A DNA stretch of 64,000 nucleotides from Oscillospiraceae bacterium (lineage in GTDB: Bacteria > Bacillota > Clostridia > Oscillospirales > Oscillospiraceae), in assembly GCA_021769865.1 (NCBI GenBank), contig JAETSB010000005.1, positions 68,219 through 132,218 on the forward strand, in the 5' to 3' direction. Numbering within the stretch: position 1 is the stretch's first letter; every line of letters starts with the position of its first letter. The position numbers were made by a program, and so were the translations under genes. Positions 38,799-48,400 of the stretch are shown here, one piece after another. The notes beneath the pieces were generated by a model. That model was not told the origin of the DNA, did no database searches, and worked only from the letters and a program-made list of their open reading frames with translations.

Positions 38799-39733
38799 TG
38801 TTTTGGATTCCTATTTCGATTGTCATCATCCTGCTGGTCATTCTGATCATCTCCAACGTCCATATCGTCCAGCAGTCCCGGGCCTACGTGGTGGAGTGGC
38901 TGGGCCAGTTCCACGCCGTCTGGAACCAGGGCCCCCACGTCAAGGTCCCCTTCGTCATGCGGGTGGTAAAGAAGGTCTCCCTCAAGGAGCAGGTGGCGGA
39001 CTTCCCGCCCCAGCCCGTCATCACCAAGGACAACGTCACCATGCAGATCGACACGGTGATCTACTTCCAGATCACGGACCCCAAGCTCTACACCTACGGC
39101 GTGGAGCATCCCATGAACGCCATTGAGAACCTGACCGCCACCACCCTGCGGAACATCATCGGCGACATGGATTTGGAGCAGTCCCTCACCAGCCGGGACA
39201 CCATCAACTCCCGGATGCGCGCCATTCTGGACGAGGCCACGGACCCCTGGGGCATCAAGGTCAACCGGGTGGAGCTGAAAAACATCATTCCCCCCAAGGA
39301 CATCCAGAGCGCCATGGAAAAGCAGATGAAGGCTGAGCGGGAACGCCGGGAATCCGTCCTCCAGGCCCAGGGCCAGAAGGAGTCCCAGGTGCTGGTGGCC
39401 CAGGGCGAGAAGGAGGCCGCCGTCCTCCGGGCCACGGCGGCCAAGGAGGCGGCGATCCTCCAGGCGGAGGGCGAGAAGCAGGCCCGCATCATGGCCGCCG
39501 AGGCGGAGGCCGAGGCCATTACGAGGGTCCAGACCGCCCTGGCGGAGTCTCTGCGGCTGCTGAACGCCGCCGCCCCCAACGACCAGGTGGTGAAGCTGAA
39601 GGCCCTGGAGGCCATGCAGAAGGTGGCCGACGGAAAGGCGACGAAGATCATCATTCCCAGCGAGCTCCAGGGTCTGGCGGGCCTTGCCGCCAGCGCCAAG
39701 GCGGTGTTTGAGACCGAGGAGCCGAAAAAGTAA
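38798..39733 (+). CDS. SPFH/band 7 (stomatin-like) membrane protein
   Basis: 311 residues. One N-terminal membrane helix (IVIILLVILIISNVHIV), the band 7 domain (VEWLGQFHAVWNQGPHVKVP, then DNVTMQIDTVIYFQITDPKL), and a long Ala/Glu-rich coiled coil made of repeats such as AQGEKEAAVLRA. Closest to QmcA/paraslipin proteins. It forms oligomeric membrane rings with NfeD encoded upstream. Confidence 0.93.
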   Translation: MFWIPISIVIILLVILIISNVHIVQQSRAYVVEWLGQFHAVWNQGPHVKVPFVMRVVKKVSLKEQVADFPPQPVITKDNVTMQIDTVIYFQITDPKLYTYGVEHPMNAIENLTATTLRNIIGDMDLEQSLTSRDTINSRMRAILDEATDPWGIKVNRVELKNIIPPKDIQSAMEKQMKAERERRESVLQAQGQKESQVLVAQGEKEAAVLRATAAKEAAILQAEGEKQARIMAAEAEAEAITRVQTALAESLRLLNAAAPNDQVVKLKALEAMQKVADGKATKIIIPSELQGLAGLAASAKAVFETEEPKK

Positions 39734-39757
39734 TCCGGTCCCCCATCCGGCAGGAAA

Positions 39758-39789
39758 GGCCCCGTCCATTTGGACGGGGCCCCGTTTTT
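39758..39789 (+). terminator. Terminator of the nfeD-SPFH operon
   Basis: GGCCCCGTCC, ATTT, GGACGGGGCC and a T-run. Confidence 0.85.
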
Positions 39790-39862
39790 GCCGCGTACTC
39801 CCCAATGGGTTTCTCTTCCCGGGCGCCCGTTTCTCTGGAAAGGCCCGCCCGGGGGCCGGGCC

Positions 39863-40042
39863 TCAGCCGATGCTGATGGCGCTGACCGGGCATTCGTCCC
39901 GGGCCGCCTGGGCCGCGTCCATGGCACTGTCGGGGACCTCCCCGCCGTGGGCGAAGCCGTCGTCCCCCATGGTGAAGACCTCCGGGCAGTTCCCGGCGCA
40001 CAGGCCGCAGCCGATGCAGCTTTCATTGACCGTTGCGTTCAT
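39863..40042 (-). CDS. Small [4Fe-4S] ferredoxin
   Basis: 59 residues from ATG 40042 (GGAGAAC upstream). One cluster site: CIGCGLC, GNC and a distal ECP, the pattern of single-cluster ferredoxins (C-x2-C-x2-C-x3-C with the last Cys before Pro, as in CGLCAGNCPEV, plus a C-terminal CPV). It is a soluble electron carrier. It lies downstream of the SCIFF maturase cluster on the same strand, separated by a hairpin, and could donate electrons to the radical-SAM enzyme; that link is inference. Confidence 0.88.
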   Translation of the reverse strand: MNATVNESCIGCGLCAGNCPEVFTMGDDGFAHGGEVPDSAMDAAQAARDECPVSAISIG

Positions 40043-40071
40043 GGTTGTTCTCCTATCCAAGAAAAAGATTT

Positions 40072-40093
40072 GCCCCGTCCCGAGGGACGGGGC
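40072..40093 (-). terminator. Terminator after the PLP decarboxylase gene
   Basis: Ten-bp stem GCCCCGTCCC with a two-base loop; on the minus strand the tail reads AAATCTTTTTC. Confidence 0.65.
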
Positions 40094-40125
40094 GGCAACG
40101 GATAGTGTGCCTCGTTTTTTGATTT

Positions 40126-41466
40126 TCAGTCCTTTAATACGTCTACGGACGTTATGCCGTAATATTGAAACAGCGTCACGGCCTCCATCCCGATCCGTTC
40201 CCCGGACACGGCGACGGGCACCGCCGGGGGACAGCTCACCGTGGGCGCGCCGCAGACGCGGCCCAGGCTCTCCTCCGCCGGGACGGTCTCCTGGGGGGCG
40301 AATAGGGCCTCCCGGACGGACAGGACCCGCTCTCCCCTTGCCAGGGGCAGGGCCTCCGCCGGGGCGGCGGGAGCCCGGTTTACCCCCAGGGCGGCGGAAA
40401 CGCGGATAAGGTCTTCCGGGGCGTTCTCCGGCGTGACCATGAGGACCAGATGGTCCCGGTCCGCGTATTCGCACTCCGCGCCGCCCCGGCGGAGGCGTTC
40501 TGCCAAATCCAAGCCCGTCAGGCCCAGCGGGGCCCGGAGGGTCAGCCGGAGGGGGTCGGAGGGCTCTGTCTGCCAGCCGGCGGCGGTCAGGGTTTCCCGC
40601 AGGGAGTCCAGGCGGCGGACGGTCTCCGCCAGCCGGGCGGGGTAATGTTCGGACAAATAGCGGTTGCACAGGTCCAGGGAAGCCAGGGTCAAGTACGACG
40701 GGCTGGTGGACCCGAAGAGGGCCAGGGCCGCCCTGGCCCGGTCCCGGAGACCCGCCGGGGCGGTTTTAGAGAAGTGCAGGTATGCCCCGCCGGTGAGGAC
40801 CGGCAGGGTCTTGTGGGCGGAGTCGCAGCAGAGGTCCGCCCCCTGGTCCAGGGGGTGGAGGGAGGGTTTCAGAAAGCGGAGATAGGCCCCATGGGCGTTG
40901 TCCACGAAAAGCGGCGTCCCGTGACGGCGGCAGACCTCCGCCAGGGCGGGGATGTCCTGGAGGTTTCCCAGGTAGTCGGGGCTGGTAACATAGACGGCGG
41001 CGGGGGGGGCGGACAGGGCGGAGAGGGTCCGGTCCAGGCCCTCCGCTGTGACGGGACAGGCGCAGAGGGAAGAGCTCGCCCCCTCTTCGGGCCAGAGCCA
41101 AAGGGGCTCAAAGTCCAGCAGGGCGGCGGCGTGGACGAAGGACTTGTGGACGTTCCGGGCGGCGGCGATGACGGGGGGCGTCCCGGCAGGACGGTTCTGG
41201 AGGGCCAGGTGAAGCATGGCCTTCACGCACTGGCTGGAGCCCTCTGTGGAGTAAAACGTGGCGGCGGAGCCGAAGAGGGCGGCGGCGTTTTGCTCGCTCT
41301 CGGCGATGATCCCCGCCGCCTCGTAGAGGGAGTCCGCCCCGTATAGTTCCGTGAGGTCCCACGCCTCACAGCCCAGGGGGCCGGAGCCCTTGTGCCCCGG
41401 CATATGAAGCCGGGCCGTGCGGCCAGCGGCGTAGGCGCGGACAAAGTCCGCCACGGGGGTGGTCAT
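40126..41466 (-). CDS. Orn/Lys/Arg decarboxylase-family PLP enzyme
   Basis: 446 residues from ATG 41466. Fold-type I PLP enzyme of COG1982: N-terminal MPGHKGSGPLG, cofactor Asp in FVDNAHGAY (D189), Schiff-base lysine K219 in DSAHKTLPVLTGGA, and a C-terminal part with PPAVPVAVSGERI. Shorter than the inducible decarboxylases and without their wing domain, like Bacillus YaaO/SpeA. The substrate could be arginine, lysine or ornithine. Its ATG overlaps the scfB stop (ATGA), so it is coupled to the SCIFF maturase. Confidence 0.88.
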   Translation of the reverse strand: MTTPVADFVRAYAAGRTARLHMPGHKGSGPLGCEAWDLTELYGADSLYEAAGIIAESEQNAAALFGSAATFYSTEGSSQCVKAMLHLALQNRPAGTPPVIAAARNVHKSFVHAAALLDFEPLWLWPEEGASSSLCACPVTAEGLDRTLSALSAPPAAVYVTSPDYLGNLQDIPALAEVCRRHGTPLFVDNAHGAYLRFLKPSLHPLDQGADLCCDSAHKTLPVLTGGAYLHFSKTAPAGLRDRARAALALFGSTSPSYLTLASLDLCNRYLSEHYPARLAETVRRLDSLRETLTAAGWQTEPSDPLRLTLRAPLGLTGLDLAERLRRGGAECEYADRDHLVLMVTPENAPEDLIRVSAALGVNRAPAAPAEALPLARGERVLSVREALFAPQETVPAEESLGRVCGAPTVSCPPAVPVAVSGERIGMEAVTLFQYYGITSVDVLKD

Positions 41467-42857
41467 GCCTCCTGGCCCTCCGCGTCCTCCGCCAAGGCCG
41501 CTTGCAGCATGATGGCGCACTCCATCCGCTTGCGGAAGAGCTCGCAGCCCGCCTCGTAGACTCCCCGGATGGACCCGGAGGCGTGGTAGGCGTTGGCGGC
41601 GCAGCCGCCGGAGCAGTAGAGTTTGGCCCAGCAGTCCGCGCACTCCGGGCGGGCGTAGGCGTTGCAGGACCGGAACTCCTCCCGGAGGGCGGTATTTGTC
41701 ACGCCGTTCCACACGTCCCCCAGCTTGTACGCCTCCTCCCCCACGAACTGGTGGCAGGGGTACAGGTCCCCCCAGGGGGTGACGGCCATGTACTCCGTGC
41801 CGGAGCCGCAGCCGGAGACCCGCTTGTAAACGCAGGGCCCGCCGGTCAGGTCCAGCATGTAGTGGTAGAAGGTGATGGGGCGGCCCTCCCTGTGCCGTTT
41901 CAGCATCTCCCTGGCCAGCAGCTCGTACTGGTCCTTGACGATCTCCAGGTCCTCCGCCGTCAGGGCTGCCGGGTCCCCCGGGGCGCAGACCACCGGCTCC
42001 ATGGAGAGCTCGGTAAAGCCCAGGTCCGCCATGTGGAAGAGGTCCTTTGTAAAGTCCGGGTTCCGGTGGGTGAAGGTGCCCCGCATATAATAGCGGGTCC
42101 CTCCCCGGGCCTTCACCAGCTCCTGAAATTTGGGGACGATGCGGTCGTAGCTGCCCCTTCCCGCGTAGTCCACCCGGAGGGCGTCGTGGATCTCCTTTCG
42201 CCCGTCCAGGGAGAGGACCACGTTGTCCATCTCCCGGTTGGCGAAGTCGATGACGTCCTCGTCGATGAGCATTCCGTTGGTGGTGAGGGTGAAGCGGAAG
42301 CGCTTGTGACAGGGCTCCTCCCGAGTCCGGGCGTAGGCCACCAGGTCCTTCACCACCTGCCAGTTCATCAGCGGCTCGCCGCCGAAGAAGTCCACCTCCA
42401 GGTTCGTCCGGCTTCCCGAGTGGGCAATGAGGAAATCCAGGGCCTGCTTTCCCACCTCGAAGTTCATGAGGGCCCGGTCGCCATGATACTTGCCCTGGCT
42501 GGCGAAGCAGTAGGAGCAGTTGAGGTTGCAGGTGTGGGCCACGTGGAGGCAGAGGGCCTTCACCACGTCGCCGGAGCGCTCCTTGAAGGTCCCGGCGATG
42601 TCCGCAAAGGTATCGGGGGTGTAGAGCTGCCCGGAGTTCACCAGGGACTCCACGTCGGCGACGCACTCCCGGAGTTCGGATTCCGTCACGTCGGGGCGGT
42701 CCGGGTATTTCTCCAGCAGGGCCTTTACGATCTCCTCCGGCGTGTGGTCCGGGTAGAGGGCGATGACGTCATAGGCCACCTCGTCCACTACGTGGACGCC
42801 GCCGGAGCAGGTGTCCAGAACGATATTGTATCCGTTGAGCTTGTATTGATGTACCAT
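41463..42857 (-). CDS. scfB: SCIFF peptide maturase, radical SAM/SPASM enzyme
   Basis: 464 residues. An N-terminal peptide-recognition domain (RRE-like, about 1-95), radical-SAM cluster motif C110-x3-C114-x2-C117 (HTCNLNCSYC), FFGGEPLMN, and a C-terminal SPASM region rich in Cys (SGCGSGTEYMAVTPWGDLYPC, ECADCWAKLYCSGGCAAN). It installs thioether (ranthipeptide) cross-links on ScfA encoded just upstream. The RBS AGGAGGAC precedes ATG 42857. A hairpin separates it from scfA. Confidence 0.96.
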   Translation of the reverse strand: MVHQYKLNGYNIVLDTCSGGVHVVDEVAYDVIALYPDHTPEEIVKALLEKYPDRPDVTESELRECVADVESLVNSGQLYTPDTFADIAGTFKERSGDVVKALCLHVAHTCNLNCSYCFASQGKYHGDRALMNFEVGKQALDFLIAHSGSRTNLEVDFFGGEPLMNWQVVKDLVAYARTREEPCHKRFRFTLTTNGMLIDEDVIDFANREMDNVVLSLDGRKEIHDALRVDYAGRGSYDRIVPKFQELVKARGGTRYYMRGTFTHRNPDFTKDLFHMADLGFTELSMEPVVCAPGDPAALTAEDLEIVKDQYELLAREMLKRHREGRPITFYHYMLDLTGGPCVYKRVSGCGSGTEYMAVTPWGDLYPCHQFVGEEAYKLGDVWNGVTNTALREEFRSCNAYARPECADCWAKLYCSGGCAANAYHASGSIRGVYEAGCELFRKRMECAIMLQAALAEDAEGQEA

Positions 42858-42874
42858 GGGAGTCCTCCTATGAA

Positions 42875-42900
42875 AAGCGCCGCCTCACCGGGCGGCGCTT
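42875..42900 (-). terminator. Attenuating hairpin between scfA and scfB
   Basis: AAGCGCCGCC, six bases, GGCGGCGCTT, with TTTTC following on the minus strand. It may let scfA be made in excess over its maturase. Confidence 0.65.
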
Positions 42901-42913
42901 CACGCAATGTTCG

Positions 42914-43054
42914 TTACTTCTGCTCGCACTTCTGATTGGCGACGCCGCAGGAGGTCTTGCAGGCGGACTGGCAGGAGGTCTGGCACTCGCCGCAGCCGCC
43001 CTTCTTGGCGCTCTCGCAGAGGCTGCGGGTCTCCAGGGTCTTGATTCTCTTCAT
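42914..43054 (-). CDS. scfA: SCIFF precursor peptide (six cysteines in forty-five)
   Basis: 46 residues from ATG 43054 (GGGAGACG upstream): MKRIKTLETRSLCESAKKGG at the start, then a Cys-rich core (CGECQTSCQSACKTSC and a last Cys near the C-terminus), seven Cys in all. SCIFF peptides are near-universal in Clostridia and are modified by ScfB; the mature role is not settled. It has its own promoter and the maturase follows 56 bp downstream. Confidence 0.95.
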   Translation of the reverse strand: MKRIKTLETRSLCESAKKGGCGECQTSCQSACKTSCGVANQKCEQK

Positions 43055-43130
43055 ATGAACGTCTCCCATCTGATTGAATTTAAAACGTTCCGCCGTTCTC
43101 CGTGGAAAAAAGCGGCCTGTCATTTTGGAA

Positions 43131-43159
43131 AGCATAGCACAAAGCCGCCGGAAAGTCAA
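43131..43159 (-). promoter_or_regulatory. Promoter of scfA
   Basis: TTGACT (43159-43154), 17 bp, TATGCT (43136-43131); the -35 box overlaps the stop of the flavoprotein gene. Confidence 0.7.
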
Positions 43160-44220
43160 GAGGGCCCTTCGCGGGAGGCCGGAGGCGCCCACTGCGCCAG
43201 CATGTTTTCGGCGAAGCCCTCCAGCCGGGCCTCGATCCCCGGCAGCCTGAGGGCCGCTCCGGCGTCGTTGGCGGTCTCCAGCAGGATGGCGCGGGGAGGC
43301 AGCCGGAAGCCCTTGTTGACGCACAGGGCCGACACCACCTGGCTGGCCACGATGTCCCCGCCGGAGTAGCCGGAGACCACGATGGCGAAGACCGCCTTGT
43401 CCTCGAAGGAGGCGGTACGGTAGAGGGCCGTCAGGCGGTTCACGGCGGCGGTGAGATTGGCGGAGAGGGCGTCGTTGTAGTTGGGACAGAGGAGGACTAC
43501 CCCGTCCGCCTCCCGCAGGGCGGGGAACACCTCCTGGACCATAACGCCGCCGTAAAAACAGCCTCCCCGCTCTCCGAAGTGGAGGCAGGTGGTGTAGGGA
43601 CATCCGGCGCAGTCCTCCAGGGTCCCGTTCCGCAGGCCGATCTCCCGGACCTCGCAAGTCCCCTCGATCCGCTCCCGGACCCGGCCCCAGAGGTCCAGCG
43701 TGTTGGAGGTGGAGCGGCTGGAGGCGTGGAGGGCCAAAATCTTCGGCCGCTCCCGACGGGGAGGCGCGAAGCCCAGCACCCGCCCCGCCAGATCCGACAC
43801 CGCCCGGCGGTACGCCTCCTCCAGGTCACAGCCCCCGTTCCGGGCCTGGACGGTGAAGTTCTGGAGGCCGCCCGTGGCCTCCGCCAGAGGGCGGCCCGGG
43901 AAGGCGCAGCCCGCCATGTTTGCCGCTAGAATCAGCTCCCGCCCCGCCGCTTTGGTGTAGAGGTCCCCGGCCCCGTCGACGACCACGCCGCCCACGCTGC
44001 CCGCTAAGCAGCCCGGGCAGTCCCGCAGCCGGGCCAGGAGGCCGTACAGCTCGGGGCTGACCCCGTTTTCCGGCAGGGAGAAGGCAAAGAGGAGCCGCCG
44101 GTTTTCCAGGGACTCGCCGTCCTGATAAAGCCGGACCGCCCGGTCCGCCAGGGCGGCGCGCAGGGTCTCGCCCAGCCGCCCCTCCAGGGGGCCGGCGACC
44201 AGGGTCAGTTCCCGTTCCAT
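43156..44220 (-). CDS. Iron-sulfur flavoprotein-like NAD(P)H/FMN reductase
   Basis: 354 residues. The C-terminal about 190 residues are an FMN-binding flavodoxin-like fold (ILALHASSRSTSNT phosphate loop, LLCPNYNDALSANLTAAVNR) with a cysteine cluster CAGCPYTTC plus C at GGCFYGG, as in Isf proteins that bind a [4Fe-4S] cluster. The N-terminal about 150 residues form an additional domain I do not recognise (GSVGGVVVDGAGDLYTKAAG). It is the last gene of a three-gene run starting at 50216 and lies 15 bp from the LDH-like gene. Partner and substrate are unknown. Confidence 0.8.
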   Translation of the reverse strand: MERELTLVAGPLEGRLGETLRAALADRAVRLYQDGESLENRRLLFAFSLPENGVSPELYGLLARLRDCPGCLAGSVGGVVVDGAGDLYTKAAGRELILAANMAGCAFPGRPLAEATGGLQNFTVQARNGGCDLEEAYRRAVSDLAGRVLGFAPPRRERPKILALHASSRSTSNTLDLWGRVRERIEGTCEVREIGLRNGTLEDCAGCPYTTCLHFGERGGCFYGGVMVQEVFPALREADGVVLLCPNYNDALSANLTAAVNRLTALYRTASFEDKAVFAIVVSGYSGGDIVASQVVSALCVNKGFRLPPRAILLETANDAGAALRLPGIEARLEGFAENMLAQWAPPASREGPS

Positions 44221-44235
44221 GGCGTCCTCCCGTTC

Positions 44236-45420
44236 TCAGGAAATTTCGTGCAGAGCCCGCTCCGTCTCCCGCAGGCGGGCAAAGAGCGGGTCCGGCAGCT
44301 CTAAGGTCTCCAGCTCCAGGCCCCAGGGCGTGAAGCGGTTTTTGCAGCCGAACCACACGCCCCCCAGGGGCACGGAGCCGCAGTGCCACTCCCCCCGGAG
44401 GGTCAGCAGCAGCTGCATGGCCCCGGAGGCGACGGCGGGGGCCGCGTAGGGCTTAAAGCCCAGGTCCCGGATGCGGAGATTGGCCTCCAGGGTCAGGCGG
44501 GTCAGCTCCTGGGAGAGGGCGTCGTCATAGTGCTGGATGGAGTTGGCGGCCACCAGGCCCTTTCCATGGGGGCCGAAGGTCCGGCCCTGGGTGAGGAAGG
44601 AGGCGAACCGGGGGTCCCGCTTGGCGAAGTAGGCCGCCCGGGCGTTCATCACCCCCAGGCCGAAGCCCTGGACCTGCTCGGGGAGAAGGCCCAGGTGGTC
44701 CGGCTTCCCGTCCGGCCCTAGATTGGAGGCCCGCCACGCCGCCCGGCACAGCGGGTCCACCGGGTCGCTGAGGACGATGAAGAGGCCCTGAAAGCCCGCC
44801 GCCCGGGCCTGCCGGGCGAAGGACTCCGCCAGGGGGCGGTTGGCCTCCAGCTGAGCCATGCGCACGTCCTTGATGCCGCTGCCCACCGCCGGGATGGCCT
44901 TCGTGGCGGCGAACACGAACACGTCGCAGTCGAAAAGGCGTTCCGGGGAAACGGCCTCCACCTCGGGAAGGGCCTGATAATCCCAGGGCCAGGAGATCTG
45001 GCCCATCTCCGCGGTCCACCGGGCCACGGTGTTTTCATTCAGGTCGCAGATGCCGACGGAGGAGATCACATCTCCGCCCAGCAGCTTCACGGCCGTCAGC
45101 AGGGTGCTTCCCACGTCCCCCACGGCCAGGAGGTGGACCCGTTTTTTCCCCGGCTTGGGCGTTACGAAGTCCAGAGCCGCCTCCCGGCGGGGGTGGCGGG
45201 CGTTCACGCCGGTGAGCCGCCCCGCCGCCAGGGCGGCGCGCTGCGCCTCCGTCAGGGCCGGGGCCTCCCCCAGCCGCCGGGGGTCCAGCCAGCGGACGTC
45301 CGCCGCCTCCCCGTTCAGCTGCCGGGGGTCCGTGACGCGCCAGGCGGCGGGGCTCAGGGCGGGGTCCCGCTCTGTGTGATATCGAAAACGTTCAGTCATG
45401 CGCGTCTCATCTCCCGTCAT
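44236..45420 (-). CDS. Lactate/malate dehydrogenase-fold protein with N-terminal extension
   Basis: 394 residues. After about 90 residues of extension comes a Rossmann domain (VHLLAVGDVGSTLLTAVKLL) and the LDH-superfamily landmarks FVFAATKAIPAVGSG, VLSDPVDPLCRAAW, GPHGKGLVAA and a C-terminal half of the right length. The glycine-rich loop is degenerate (GDVGS), and the usual active-site His-Arg-Asp set is not clearly preserved, so it may act on an unusual 2-hydroxyacid or not be a dehydrogenase. Its ATG overlaps the stop of the 1599-residue gene; an alternative ATG is 21 bp downstream. Confidence 0.78.
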   Translation of the reverse strand: MTGDETRMTERFRYHTERDPALSPAAWRVTDPRQLNGEAADVRWLDPRRLGEAPALTEAQRAALAAGRLTGVNARHPRREAALDFVTPKPGKKRVHLLAVGDVGSTLLTAVKLLGGDVISSVGICDLNENTVARWTAEMGQISWPWDYQALPEVEAVSPERLFDCDVFVFAATKAIPAVGSGIKDVRMAQLEANRPLAESFARQARAAGFQGLFIVLSDPVDPLCRAAWRASNLGPDGKPDHLGLLPEQVQGFGLGVMNARAAYFAKRDPRFASFLTQGRTFGPHGKGLVAANSIQHYDDALSQELTRLTLEANLRIRDLGFKPYAAPAVASGAMQLLLTLRGEWHCGSVPLGGVWFGCKNRFTPWGLELETLELPDPLFARLRETERALHEIS

Positions 45421-48400
45421 TTCAAAAGCTCCTTCATCCGGTCCAGCTGCCGCAGGTCGCTCTCCAGACAGATGGAGGCGGAGAGGTTCGGGTCGTATCG
45501 CAGGGCGGCCCCCTTGTCGGGGCTCAGGGGCAGGATCACCGCCTCGCTGAGCCGGGAGAGGGTCAGGTTCCGGGCGTAGCGCTCCCGGTAGGCCCGCTCC
45601 AGGGCCAGGAGAATGTCCCGACTGTTCTCAATGCAGGTCCGGGAGAAGCGGAACACCGCCTCCCGGCCGCACTGGCTGTAAAACCGGGGGAAGGCGTAGG
45701 GCAGGATCAGGTTCACCGCCGGGGTCAGCCCCGGCACGGAGGGGGCCGCCTTGTCCACGGCGTCCCCGCCGATGAAGGGGTACATGGTGGACTCCACAAA
45801 CCAGGCCCGGAGGTCCGGGACGAAGTAGACGCTGTCCACCTTCCTTCCCCGGGCAGCCATCAGGTCCCGGCCCCGGCCGGAGAGAAGGCCCACCACGCAC
45901 CGGTCGATGTCCAGCTTCTCCCGCCGGAAGAGGGGGTCCAGGGCGTTGATGCGGTTGCCGGTGTGGAGCAGGTCGTCCACCAGCATGACGGGGCGGCGGA
46001 AGGAATGAATGGTCCGAATCTGGCTCTCCAGGGGGGCGTAGCCCGGGAAGGGGGCGATGGAGAAGGAGTGGAGGTCCGGGGCAAAGACCTTGTCCGTGTG
46101 GATGGTCTTGGTGACGGTGTTGGGCACGGCGTTGCCCCGGAGAATCTTTCCGAAGGGCACGCACATCTTGGGCCCCAGGACCCGGGGGGTCTGGGGCTCG
46201 GCGGGGACGCCGTTCTCCTCCGTCAGCTTCCGGACCAGGCGGTGGTAGATGACCTCCGCGTTGAGGGACAGCACCAGGGTGCCGGGGTACAAGCCGCACA
46301 CCGCCTCCTGGAGGCGGAGATGGGCCGCCCCCATGGCGGAGAGCACCTGCCGGTCCGAGGCGAAGGGCTCCTTCAAGGTGGTGGGGATGTTCTGCACCAG
46401 CACCGCCGGGGATCGCATGTCCACCAGCAGCAGGGGCTTCGGCGTCTCCAGCCTTGATGGAACGAAGCCCTGGCGGCGGAGTATGTCCAGGCCCGCCGGG
46501 TCCGACGGCCCCCACCAGACGGCGTAGCCGCAGTCGTCCTCCGCCGCCCGGGTCAGGGCCTCCGTCAGCAGGAGCTGGCCGGGGTCGTAGTTCCCCCCGG
46601 GGGCCCTGGCGGCCCAGAGGCCCGTCAGCAGCTGGATCCGACCCGCCGTCCGGGTGCGGACCCAATGGGCCAGCTCCTCGCTGCCGAAGGCGTTGTACAG
46701 CTCTCCCGAGTTGACCACTCGGCCCGTCAAAAAGCCCAGGACCCGGGGCCGGGGACCGTTCGAGCGGAGGAGGAACACGCTGTCCCGGGGGTCCGGGGGC
46801 GGCAGGGGGCCCAGGGCCTCCCCCAGCTCCGCCCAGAGGGCCGGGTCCGGGGCGGCGGCGCGGGCGAAGTCCAGAAGGCTGGCCCGGACCAGCTGCTTGT
46901 ACTGGGGCTCCCGAAGGTAGAGGCTGTTCCGATAGATGAGGTCCTGCACCGTGGGGTCCACCAGGTTGGAGACATCCCGCCCCAGGTCGATGTTCTCCCG
47001 GATGCGGGTGGAGCTGATGTCCTCCAGATGGGTGGGCAGCTGGAGCTGGACCACGCGCCCGGTGATGCAGGAGAGGTCCGCGTCGATCTCCCGGCCCTCG
47101 GCGTCGCTGGAGCGGCGGAAGACAATGTGATTCAGGGAGTGGACGGAGCCCGGGCTGGACGGGGCCCTGTAGGAAGAGGCCCCCGCCACCACGTCGGACC
47201 CCACCACCAGATAGAGCTCCCGGCCCGCGAACACCTGCCGCAGGCGGAGGAGGTCGTCGGGAGTGGCCAGGTTCACGGGGATGTCGTGGGGGAAGAGGTA
47301 CACGCCGAACTCGTCGGCCACGGACATGCTGACGATCTGCCGCCGGATCAGGGAGGGCTGGGCCTTCTTGGACCAGGAGAACTCGTCCACGGCCAGGTAG
47401 ACCTCCATCCCCAGGTCCCGGATGGCGGTGACGATGCCCTTGTGGGAGAGGGAGAAGGGGTCGAAGGTGCCGGGGAAGAAGGCGGCGGCCTTGTCCCGCC
47501 ACTCAAAGCGGAAGGGCCCGCTCTCGATGCGGTGCTTCACGGCGAAGCGGTAGATGTGGGAGAGGGCGGCGGCGGTGTGGAAGAAGGTCAGCTCGCCCCC
47601 CGGCTGCTCGCCGATGAGGAAGAGGAGCTTTTTGGCAATCAGGGTGAAGAGGTCCGTCTTGTCCGCGTAGCTCAGGAAGGGGGAGGCGAAGAGACCCTCG
47701 CCCAGGACCCGCAGGGCCTCCTGCCGCACCGGCTCCATGCAGGAGGCCAGGCCCTTGAGGAGCAGACCCGCCATGCGTTTCCGGCGGCGCTCCAGGGCCT
47801 CCTCCGGCTCGTGAAAGCGCTTGGCGTAGACCCGGTAGTGCTCCAGCAGGGACCCTACGGTCCCCAGGGCCCCCGCCGCCACGCTGGCGCTGGAGGAGGA
47901 GAGGAAGCGCAAGAGCTCGTCCAAGATCTCGTCCAGTTCCCGGGGGGTGAGCCACAGGAGGAACTGCCCCAGGTAGGGGGGAATGTACTGGGAGATCTCC
48001 GACTGGCCGGTCTCCAGGGCCTCGCACAGCTCCACGGCCACCTCGTTGCGCCGGGGGGGCGTCAGCAGGGGGGCCACGTCCAGCAGGGCGCTGCCCGCCA
48101 GGCGGCGGACCACCACGTTTTCGCTGACCTTCATCAGGTTGGAAAAATGGGTGGCAATGTGAAGGGCGGCGGCGGGCTCCCCCCGCCGGGCCTGGTCCAG
48201 CAGGTACTCCACGCCCACGGCCTTCAAAACCCAGGGGGTGGCGGTTTTCAGGTTGTCCAGGAACACGCCGCCGGCGGCGTCCCCCTGGTCCAGCAGTTCC
48301 CGACGGCCGGACGCGTCCAGACCGAGAAGCGTCATCAGCCGGGACTGGAGGTAGAGCAGCGGGGTGGAGGAGGAGCAGTCCGCCGTTTCCACGGCCCGGA

